NCBI RefSeq assembly: GCF_009017415.1
Contig: NC_092409.1
Span: 4,402,001-4,466,000 of the forward strand
Length of the DNA stretch: 64,000 nucleotides
Direction: 5' to 3'
DNA from: Aspergillus flavus
Taxonomy: Eukaryota > Ascomycota > Eurotiomycetes > Eurotiales > Aspergillaceae
Shown here: positions 25,096 through 36,397 of the stretch, one piece after another
Position numbering within the stretch: position 1 is the stretch's first letter
How the letters are laid out: the number at the start of each line of letters is the position of its first letter
Notes under the pieces: model-generated
Databases searched by the model: none
Told to the model about the DNA's origin: nothing
Seen by the model: the letters and a program-made list of their open reading frames with translations, nothing else
Translations under genes and position numbers: made by a program

Positions 25096-26607
25096 AACTT
25101 TTCACCGACTTGCAAATGGAAGGTTGAAGCCTTTTTTGAATTGGTTACAAACAAGAGGAATTAATTGTTAATGATCAGCTCATCTGCCGTCATGGGAAAC
25201 TACATATACGAATCATACTGCGAATTACGAATTACCCGTTAGCTTGATTCATCGATAGCCTTTTGGTCGTCTTCGTGTTAACCTCTGATCAATAAATTGT
25301 TTTTAATCTATTCTCGCATCATGGTATTCAATGTACGTACTGGAAAGCGTTGGCCGATCGGGATACCCGCTCTCGAGGGACTCGGAAAGTTACTCCACCT
25401 TACAGAGCCGAAGAATGTCACTTTCTGGGTTGGATGTTATGTTGATTGATGACATGACACTCCTTTCAATCTGAAACTGATAGATATTTGCCGTTCCAAT
25501 GGTTCGCCAAAGGGGCCAAGAGCCATTCCCAATTTTCGGATTGCGATAGGGAGACCAGAGAAGGTTCGCAACCCCGCCATCGGAGATACCCTCATTCCCT
25601 TGGTCAATCTTCCAGAAAAGAATCGTCTTGATGATTTGATAAGGACAGATGAGCGGTCGACAAGCTGAGTAACGACTAATTTATACGAACCATTGTGGCC
25701 ACCAGTGAGATTAACAGATAAAGGGGTAAAGGTTAAAAACAATTAAAAGAAAAAGAAAGAAAAGAACTAACCATGGATGCATACGAGGTATACCGCATAC
25801 AGCGTAGTATTCACTGTACCCGGCTGCGGCCGTACCGTACGGTACGTATGCAAGTACGGACCTTGAGCACGGGTACAGCGGCTCGCCAACCAAAGGGAGA
25901 TCAGAACACCGATAAGAGGGTATCATTTTATATACGATAATTAATTATATTAGTATATCGCCAGCCGCTGTTCCCTCAGCATTTTCCCTCTTCCTTCGCT
26001 TCCATCTTCTTCCTCTCAGCCCCCCTCTTCTCTCACAAGTATATATTCATATATCAATGAAAACAGATTGGGTGGTTCTTCATCGACATTGATCCGGATA
26101 CTTTCTTGGAGTGTATTAAAAAATTACCTTGCTTCTGTTAAATTTTTACATCTATTTTATTTTTATTATACATTTTTTTCTCCGTTGCCTGCTTGACATT
26201 TTTCTTGTTCCCCATTTTAACTCAAGCTAAATTACCCTGTCATTCGCTGCTGACGCCTCTCAGCCCCTCTCAGCTGATTGATCGAGTGCACATCCATATC
26301 CACTGTTGCCCCCCATCATCCACCACCACTAATTCCACTAGGCAGTGGTTCTCGCATTTAGCGCCCTCGGATCCTGTCTTTTCTATCCCATCCCATCCCG
26401 TTTTCTCCTTTTGGGTGGTCACTATTTTCAGCACGCCTCATCTTCTCTGTCCAGGCGACTACATCTCTCCCCAGCTGAGTACTGAGAATCAAATCGTGTC
26501 TCAGCTCTCTCCCTCTCAACTATTCATCAAGCATTGTCGTGGTTGGAGATCTTGTGAATTAGTTCCAGGTCTCTCCATCAATTATTTTAACCCCGGAGAT
26601 TTTCCAG

Positions 26608-26753
26608 GTATGCTCACCTCTGCCTCAGCTTTTTTTTTTTTTTTTTTTTTCTTTCACCCCTCAGTCCGGTTGCGATCCCCAATAGCCCTGGGGTCACTAC
26701 ATAGTCGTGCTTCAGTAATCGTTGCTGACTGTTTACTTCCCCTGACGTAACAG
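26608..26753 (+). promoter_or_regulatory. Putative 5' UTR intron of the LRR gene
   Basis: A donor TCCAG/GTATGC and an acceptor GTAACAG/GTCC bracket 146 nt holding a T21 tract (26630-26650) and a GCTGACT branch-like site, in the pyrimidine-rich leader upstream of the ATG at 26891. Predicted only from splice-site shape. Confidence 0.3.
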
Positions 26754-26890
26754 GTCCTCTCGCGTCTCACTTTCTCTGGTTGTCAGCAAAATGTCGACTT
26801 CTGTTTTGAACACTGCGAGTAGTTGTTGAGCGCTCCTCTTCAAAATCCGCCTGACGTGATCGTGTCTCGTTGGGCGAGGCATTGTCCGTA

Positions 26891-29393
26891 ATGGAGAAGC
26901 TGAACAATGAAGATGGACAGCTTTTCATAAAGGTTCGTATCCCTTGCGTGACACGAATTTTGTTCATTCTTTGTCATAGCTCGTCAATAGACTGGCTTCT
27001 TTATCCACTAACTCGGGACTGTTATGTAGAATCTCGCCAGTTTTGTACGAACCCATGAGAAGGCACTCGCCAACGCGCTTCAGTTGAAACGTCAGCCTAG
27101 CAAAAATGCGTCCACTCAGTCGAGCTCGTCTACGAGCTCGGCCTCATCGGCTTTGGCAGCAGCCTTGTCATTCGGTGCCTTGAAATTCACCTCTCAAACT
27201 ATCAAACCCGCTAAACTTACCCTGACCCCTCACCACCTCTTCTATCTCCTCTCCCGATTCGAAGATCTCTCTATAGCCGTGGGCCCTATGAATGTTAGAC
27301 TGGAGAATATTCATACCGACGTGTCGCAGTCCTATGTTTCGTTCCTGAATAAGCCTCAACGGTCCAGGGGCGACAGGGATTCTATCCACTCTGTATCAAG
27401 TGTCCGTAGTGTCATGTCTGGTATGAGTGCTCTCTGGTCGTCATTTGGGCTAGGCTCGAAGGACTCCGTCTCCAAGTCAGAGAAGGCCAAAGCAGCCCTA
27501 GAAGCAGATCTTAAATATCTATACTCTGCTTTTACTAAAATTCCGTGCTTGCGTCTAGCCCCTGACCGTCGTGCCCGCCTGATCCGCGGATACGAAGAGT
27601 TTCCTTTTGATACCGCTGTCCCTCTCCACTCCTTTAAAAACTTGGGTGGACTAGAGATAATTGATATAGACTTTCGCTCGTTTTTCGGCTGGGACCGACT
27701 ATCCGAGCAACTACGCACCCTTACTGTGAAGAGAGCCAAGATCGAGGACCCCGCGGATCTGTTGACGGGAATAGTGTTGGACGACATTGACAAGCGTCGG
27801 CGCCGGTCGTCCAAGAATCAGCAATCGCCTGTCCTGGGGTGGAGTGGGAATACATACCCTCAGCCGGTCTACAAGTCCGACATCCCTGGCTCCCTCTCTG
27901 CTCCCGGGTCTCCGGTGGCTGATACGGCGTTCGGTACCAGCACCAGTCCCCAGGCGGTCCCCATGCTTAGAGTAGGATCCGAAGGTGCTAGAGGCCATGC
28001 ACGAACGGGAAGTATTTCGCCCACGCGCCCGACAAGCTCCAAACACTCTTCCCACCGCCATAGCCGGCGCATACGACGTACCGGATCTGGTAGTTCAAAC
28101 TCGAGTGATAACACCGGTCATCGTAATGGAAGTTCTTCGAACCTCGCTGCTGGCGGTCTTCCGCCGTCCAAATGGCAATTTTTGCGGCATCTGGGTCTCC
28201 CAGATAACTCTTTAACCTCCGTCACGGCCGCCGGACTTGCTCCGGTTGCCAATACGCTGTACTCTCTTGATCTGTCGGCGAATCTCTTCACCGAGGTCCC
28301 GGACAGCCTCGCAACGCTAGTTGCTTTGCGAGCCCTTAATCTCTCCAACTGCATGATAGAATCTCTCCACTCACTGTCTCGCAACCCTCTTCCTGCTATA
28401 ACTGCTCTTAACCTTCGCGGCAACCGGCTTCGCTCGCTTGCGGGCATTGAAAGGCTACTATCCCTGGAAAGACTGGACCTCCGAGACAACGACCTGACCG
28501 ACCCCACTGAGATTGCCAGGCTAACGAGTCTCCCTGAAATACGGGAGATTTGGGTGTCTGGGAATCCTTTCGTGAAAACGCATTCTGGCTACCGCATTGT
28601 AATTTTCAACCTCTTCCGTCGTACTCCGGGATACTCGGAAGACATCATTATCGATGGATCCGGCCCAGGGTACACAGAGAGGAAGCAGCTAGTTGATCGG
28701 GTTGCCGAGCCCGAAGGTACACCGATCATACGATCAGCTGCCGCGGACCACTCGGCCGTCGTCAGCAAGCCAGCCACCACCGCAGTACCGGGAGCCGCAG
28801 CTGCCGGGCCCGCTGAGGGAGAAGATGGTTATGCACGACGAACACCACAAAATGAATATGGCGTTGGGTCTACTCGTCGGAAGAAAGGTCATCGAAGGAG
28901 GATCGTCAACACGTCTGTGGAGAAGGCCTCAACTGATGGTAAAGAAACCCCAGGTGCGATGGTGCCTTCTGTCCTTCCTATTCAGCATATTCAATTACCC
29001 GTTGATCCATTTGTGACACCGTCTTCCGACCGTCAACGGAGATCTGATGGTGGACCTCAGGTCGGACCTGCGAAAGTTCGAAGCCCAGAAAGGGTCGACA
29101 GTGATCCAGACCTCCCCAGCCAGCCGCTGAACGAGTCTCTTGTCATACCGCGGGTAGTCCAGGAGCTGGACTGGAACGCGGATGGCCAGTTCTACCGGCG
29201 GCAACTGGAGGCTCTGAAACACGACGTCGGCAACACCTGGCTCCATGCGCTGGGGGACCGTGGCTGGGATCAGCCACCACGGGACATCAACATTCCTCGC
29301 ACGGGGGTGAACCTCGGGGATTCAGCAATTATCCCAGCGGAGGCACTTACCCGGGCAAACAACCTGCCCATTCTCAGCGGAGGCCGACCCTGA
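26891..29393 (+). CDS. Leucine-rich-repeat protein, LKB1-interacting-protein-like
   Basis: Two exons, 26891-26932 and 27030-29393, joined in frame to give 801 aa. The first exon codes only MEKLNNEDGQLFIK, then a 97-nt intron with a weak GTTCGT donor. Residues about 60-255 hold a conserved N-terminal block with SFKNLGGLEIIDIDF and EQLRTLTVKRAKI. This arrangement, ahead of LRRs, resembles animal STK11IP/LIP1 and uncharacterised fungal LRR proteins. Residues about 400-535 are leucine-rich repeats (LYSLDLSANLFTEVPDSL, LERLDLRDNDL) closed by a cap ending VFNLFRRTPGY-like. Between the two lies a Ser/Arg-rich basic linker (about 265-385); the C-terminal part is polar. Function in fungi is not known to me. 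The LKB1 link is family inference only. A scaffold role is likely, as there is no catalytic motif. In-frame codons upstream of the ATG at 26891 are TTG, so this start is preferred. Confidence 0.85.
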
Positions 29394-31757
29394 GTTGCCT
29401 ATCCGTATCTACTGGTTGGCGTACCGCCAAGCAGCACAAAAGTCGTTCAAGTTGGCTCGTTTACCTGGTTCCTTTAGCCCATCAATTTTTTCTTCACTAT
29501 TACCATCACCCCCGTCACGTTTCCTACTTGTGGCAGTGGCAGTTGGCCACTAAGTGCATTTGGTGGCGTTCTATGGCCTTTCAAGATAGTGGGCCGGATG
29601 TCTGAACATTTCTGCTTTTTACGACTACGATATTTTTACCCTCTCCCAACTCTCCTATCTACCGTACACCTTGCATTCGACCGTTTCAGGCTGGTCCATG
29701 TTATGGGAGGCAATTATTTCCCGAGATTCACCGTCTCTAGACCGCATGTATTATTGTATTTGGTGAAGGGTTTATGGTGTTCACTGGCGTTTCCAAAGCT
29801 GTTTGTTTTCTATTTTTTTTTTTTTTTATCGTGCCTTTTCATGATGTCCTGGCCCTTTTTTTTCGTCTCTTTTTTTTTAACTCTTCTTCTATTCTTCATC
29901 CTCTCTAATGATTGACTGAGAGGGCTTGACCGACGCATGTTGAGATGCCATTGTGTTAAATTGCTTGATGTATACCTCTTGCCTGTTGTTTCCTTTTCTC
30001 CTATCATTCCAGATTACCCCGCCTGCTCGAGTTTCGGAGTTACGCAGAGCAGTGATGAAGTTCGGATCTAATGCATGAGACATGAAAAGAGCAAATGTGC
30101 GACGAGTCATTGTGCGCGCGAGAGAAGAGAGGGAGGCAATCTCTCCGTGAGTTCATACTAGCAGCAGCAGTAGTAGTTTAAATGCAATAGCGCGTTGAGC
30201 GTTGACGAAGATGCACTGCGTCATAGATATCGCGTAGGAGTAAGAAGTGTCGTTGGGATAAGAATGCTAGGAGACTAAGGCGTGGAAGTGGTGTATGCAC
30301 AACATCTGCTGACAGGAGAAAATTCGATTCGATGGGCTGTCGTGGATCCTATGTCACTTTTCTCCTACTGGCGAGGGAGGGTCTGCGCCATTGATGAGCG
30401 AATGCGAGCGCGATCGGAGCAGGGTGGCGATAGAGGAAGATCAGAGGGGATCAGATGGGAATTGATCGCATGTAATCCATGTCGATGTCGGGTGGAAGAG
30501 ATCTATTCAGGATACTGTTAGTGGGATGAAGGAAAGAAAGTCCAGTTAGTAGTCATATTCATGATTGTTGGAATGAGACCGTTGAAAGAATTCAAGATGA
30601 AGACCAAGTTGAATGAATGAATTGGAATGGATGAAGGAAATCCAACCACGATGGACCAATGAGAGGGCGAGGATGGGCGGGCGGGCGAGCGATTGAAGGA
30701 AACCTTTTCTTCTGCTTCTCTCGTCCTTTTCTCTCTCTCACTGGTCAACCTGCCCTCTCTGGTGAGCCTGCCCTTTGATCTCCTTCCCCGTCTCGACCCT
30801 TTGCCCACTCCTCCTCCTCCCTCCTCTTCTCGCTGCCTCGCTCTTCTCCCTGAAGAATTCAGCTTAAGGATAAGAAGCACAAGAAAAAGGAAAAATCCTC
30901 ATTCTCATTCTGCTGCCCAAACAGATCCCAATCTAGGCCGAATTATCAAAAATTTTCAGCCGTCCGAGCGGAACAGGAAAAAGATCCCTTGATTGCCGAC
31001 GCTCTCGCTCTCGTTCTCTCACTCACTCTCAACAATCCCTTCCACAACAACCCCTTCACGCCACCACAAGATCGCTTTCGCTTTCCTGGCAAGCGTTTCC
31101 ATCTCAACCCTCCGATTTACACGGCTTTTCGGCCATTCCATCGCATCCTCTCTCCCCCCAAAAGGGAAAAATAATCGTCCCGTCGAGTTTTCCGCCAAAG
31201 GCTCCTGGTCAACAACTTATTTTTTCCTTTTTGCTCATCCACCGTCTTTGAGGCTTCGTCTCATCGCCCGGAATTTGCATCACCTCGTCCTCACCGCGCG
31301 TCATCTAGATCTGAAGGGGAGTGTTTGATTTTCACACCTTGTCTGGCTCCTCGCCAGATTCCCCGATTGTACGAGGCCGTTTGGCCTGTTTTCGTTTCCC
31401 TATCTTGTTGTTCCCTTTAGATCCGTTTGGTAAGCGCTCCACCCCTCTTTCATCGCTGCCTCAACCACGACGAGCCAGAAATCTTCCGAGCGCATTGTTC
31501 ACGCGTTTTTCGCCGGGCCCTGACCAGACCCATCGAAATTTTCTATCCGTCATGACCGGAGAGGGATGCTAATAGTTTAGTTATCACAGTATAGACGCCG
31601 CGTCATCGTAACAAGCGCCTCGCGAACTACTTTATCCTTCCTTTTCTTTCCTTTTCTTCTCCTTTCTTTCTTTCCATCGTTGCTTACGCCTTGTGTGCAT
31701 TATCTACTCTTTGTTTTTTCTGTCGCTCCCGCCGTCTCTCGTTAGAGCCCCGTCGCC
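29394..31757. other. Intergenic region with long pyrimidine-rich PP1 leader
   Basis: 2.4 kb between two plus-strand genes. 29394 to about 30100 is the 3' flank of the LRR gene, with T-rich tracts at 29812-29880. From about 30690 to the ATG of the PP1 gene the plus strand is strongly C/T-rich (CTCTCT, TTCCTTTTCTTTCC), typical of highly expressed fungal promoters and leaders. ORFs inside are low-complexity and rejected. Confidence 0.55.
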
Positions 31758-33048
<1,291 letters not shown>

Positions 33049-34449
33049 GACATACGAGCTTTTCCATGTGCAGCAGGTTCGGACGGAGATAAACACAACA
33101 TACCCACCCACTCATCACCACACGAGACCGGATCCAGATCCCCGCATCATCGATGGCCAGTGCATTAGACGGTCGGAAGCAGCAGATACAACAGGTCACC
33201 CGAAAGAGCCTTACGATATGCAGAGCGTCATTTCCTCCCCCGCATACCACCTCCAGCGACTCCGAGTGATTTCTTTTCCTTTGCGCTGAATATGTTATTT
33301 TCCCTATCTCTTTATATGGAAGGTACTTGTGCTCCCGTCGGGGTCGGTGTTTTACTCTTTTCTTCTTTTTCTTTACTTTCCATTTCCTTGTTTATCTTCA
33401 CTTCCTCCTTTTCTTTTCTTTTAACTCTTGTCTTGTCCGAATTATTTACAGAGGGAGGGGAAGCGACGGGCTGCATCTGGTGTTCTCCGTTTGCGCTTTT
33501 TTGAAAATCTTCCTGTGAGTGTAATGCCAACCAAATAAGCAACGACACGTCCATGTCTTTGGACTTCAAGACCCATCCCATCCTTCAATAGCCGTCCTTG
33601 CCTACTCTGCCCTTCTACCCTCCATAACCCTTCGCCCAATGGACCCGTAATGGATCTCTCGAGGTTCTTGTGAAGCGGCCCCGTGCGTGAACTCGAATGG
33701 ATTGGATGACTTGGCGATAATGAACACCGCATGCCATCATATCAGCATATCATGTCTTCCATATCATGTTTATGATGAGCTCATGTTATCGATTGATTAA
33801 TGTTTTCATCTAGCGGCAACAGAATATCGAAACTGGTGCGATAACAGTCTTTGTTACCCGTCTCCCTTCCTCTTCCTGGCTCGTCTGTGCAGAGGTGGTG
33901 GAGGATCTTCAGATCAGTCCGTTCCATTCAATGTATTACTGTATTTTAGAGGCATAATTATCGCACTTGTTGATCTCTTTCATTTTTTCTCACTTTGCTA
34001 AAGATTTCGTATTCGAAATGCTTTGTTCAGTACTACATGTATGCCTCTTACTGGTGGTATACTTTAGTACTCGAAAAGTAAGGGTTGTTTATCTTAGCTA
34101 TCTACTCAAGTCTTTGAACTGCTACCTGGTCTTCAAGGCTTGAGAATCTGATAAGTTGTGGTATCAAAAGCTCATTGTATAACGATACGTTCGTACGATG
34201 ATAGGAAGCAAAACGATTGGAAAGACCAAAGGAAAAGAAAATTAGACCTAGTAAATAGCTAATTCGAACAAGCTAAAATCGATTGACGATTGACCATAAT
34301 CAATTACATGCCACCGAAGCCAGGAGAGACGATGTGCGAGATATCAAATATAGAAAGAAGTACTCCGTCCAGTCCATCTACTCGTGAACTCCCTCCCCCC
34401 TTTGTAATGTTTCCGCTCAAGCTTACCTGCGAGTTTTTGTTTTTCAAGC
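33049..34449. other. Convergent 3' spacer (PP1 / sar1)
   Basis: 1.4 kb holding the 3' UTRs of the PP1 gene (plus) and sar1 (minus). T-rich from 33290 to 33430. ORFs here are low-complexity. No RNA gene recognised. Confidence 0.55.
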
Positions 34450-35671
34450 TTAAACGTATTGGGACAGCCACCTGATACCCTCGCCGTAACCTGTGATTGA
34501 TTAGTTGTGTCTCCATGGGATGTGGCGGATAGATTGGGAACGGGGCTGAGAGGGCTTGGCAGGACTCACCCTGTCTCATCACAACACTGCACATGAAGAC
34601 CTCGATCGGTCGGATGCCCTCAAGTGGCACCTTGCCCTTTCCTGTGGTCTGGTAGAGTCCCAGCTGGTGTCTCAGTTCGTCCTCGCTGACGGCGTCGGGG
34701 TGGTCGATCTTGTTGCCGAGAATGAGGAAGGGGACCTTGGCGAGCTCCTCCATGGCGAGGAGAGCGTCGAGCTCGGCCTTGGACTCGGGGAAACGCTCGT
34801 GGTCCTTGGCGTCAACGAGGAAAACGATACCGCTCACTTCGGGGAAATAGTCCTTCCAGAGACGTCGGGCTGCAGTCGGAGTACGTTGTCAGAAGTTGTT
34901 CTCGATGGAAGGTGTATATGACGAGGTGATTCGGCATAGAGCGTAGATATGAAGAGGGATAGACAGGTAAGGTAAACTGTGTCTTATCCACTTACCCTGC
35001 TGGTGACCACCCAAGTCAAAGGTAGTGAAGCGGTTGTTTCCGATAGCGAGCTCCTCCGACGCTGTTGTTGGTGCCCAGTTAGCCTTTGTGCCAATTCGCC
35101 ACCCGATCCTATCCCCCCAGTAAATTGACCAGTGCCACGTCCACATCGTTTTCAAATCAAGGATACATACTCGGATGAGCGGTGGGCTGAAGAACGGCAA
35201 CCCGGTCGTTCTAGAATTTCCCTCGCGTTAGCATATGATTTCCCATCTTTCGTTTCGTGGGCCGCAATTGAACGGCCCTGTCACACTGCGCCTAGGTGTA
35301 CGAGGGCGACAGCGGGAAAGGACGTGCATGGGCAGGTACACACCTTCAACATGTGCAGAAGGGTCGTCTTTCCGGCATTGTCGAGGCCGAGGAAGAGGAG
35401 CTTGGCGTGCTTGTTGAGCAGGCCGAGGGAGGCCAGGACATCGTAGACTGTGCGGAGGGACCATCAGCGACTGTATTTCCTTCATAGACGGTGCCTTAAG
35501 GAAGAAGACGGCCAGGTAATGGACGGGACCAGAAAGAGATCCTTTCCGAAGGGGGCAGGTATAATGGAGTTTTGTATTTGGGTATGCAGATCGACTTTGT
35601 TCAAAAACAAGCGGCCGACCGGGCAGACAGAGAACGGGGGAGCAGCACGTACACCAGTTAATGATCCACAT
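34450..35671 (-). CDS. sar1: Sar1-family COPII small GTPase
   Basis: Six exons on minus: 35671-35653, 35447-35344, 35210-35171, 35061-34996, 34869-34570 and 34490-34450. Every join is in frame; the product is 189 aa, the standard fungal Sar1 length. The N terminus [16 protein letters not shown] is the amphipathic membrane-inserting helix typical of Sar1 in place of a lipid anchor. G1 is GLDNAGKT (27-34), the switch II/G3 motif is DLGGHQQ (70-76, with the catalytic His at 74) and G4 is NKID. The end, [13 protein letters not shown], is the Sar1 signature, and there is no CAAX box. When GTP-loaded by Sec12 it starts COPII coat assembly on ER exit sites by recruiting Sec23/24. The gene is intron-dense: the first exon is only 19 nt and the third 40 nt, so gene finders may miss them. 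Confidence 0.97.
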
Positions 35672-36397
35672 GGTGAGATCGATCCAGTCCGAACGGGTTG
35701 GTACTGAAGATCGGTGATATGGAGTGCGAGGTTTGCGAAGGCTGGAGCGCTGGCGGTGAGGTTTGAAGAAGATAAGACACGGTTGCGGTGGTTGACGTTG
35801 GCTTTCGCTTGCCTGACGCTTAGCGCTCGGCTAAGCCAACCAGAGCGCCGGGAGATCAGCCGGGACCACGTATGTATCTCCAGTTAGTAGTACCTGAACC
35901 CTGGCCTTTCTTTCTCGTCTCTTCCATTCCTACACAAGTCAACTACAGGGATGCAAGTAAGTCTCTTGTTTTGTATGTATATTTTTTCATTTGTTTGAAT
36001 TTCGGATATTCTGTGGGATCAGCACACTGATCAGTCGGTTGGAACCTGTATCTACAACGTCGCGCGCAACAACCAAAAGGGGGTATACACTTCATGAACC
36101 GCCTCCATGCAACAAAAATAAAACAAAAACAGACCAAACCAGAGTCCCGACCAAAAACAGAGGCCGCCCAACAGAAGGGATGTCATAAAAATAGTAATAA
36201 AGGGAGTGCGGGTAACAAATATGTATCACAAGAAACGAAGAAGCAAAAGCGATCGCCCTGTAAATGCAAACAAATGTCCTCCGAAGCAGAAAGTCATCAG
36301 CCAGGTAGGAAACAACAGTCAACGAGTGGGTGATCGTTAAAAATAATCAATATTTACAAGAAAGGCATGTATCCCTTCTGATGAAGAAAGGAAGGGT
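35672..36397. other. sar1 promoter / DUF2457 3' flank
   Basis: 726 bp between two minus-strand genes. It contains the upstream region of sar1 and the 3' UTR of the DUF2457 gene. A TTGTTTTG-type T-rich block lies near 35965. No further feature supported. Confidence 0.5.

Larger units (their letters stand above)
20451..26890. other. Gene-poor 6.4-kb intergenic region
   Basis: Lies between the divergent patatin-like gene (minus) and LRR gene (plus), so it contains both promoters. No ORF has protein-like character. Visible structure: a CATACTTA octamer array (20861-20887), pyrimidine-rich runs at 22250-22285 and 23035-23075, an A19 tract followed by AAAAG-type repeats (25039-25095), a perfect 16-bp palindrome (25832-25847), and the CT-rich leader with a T21 tract before the LRR gene. 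Confidence 0.5.

Noticed and set aside
26193..26750. 185-codon plus-strand ORF before the LRR gene
   Set aside because: Starts on TTG and lies in the pyrimidine-rich leader; frame openness is due to CT-rich sequence.
30518..30880. Minus-strand Arg/Glu/Gly-rich ORF
   Set aside because: Complement of a CT-rich promoter tract of the PP1 gene; low complexity only.
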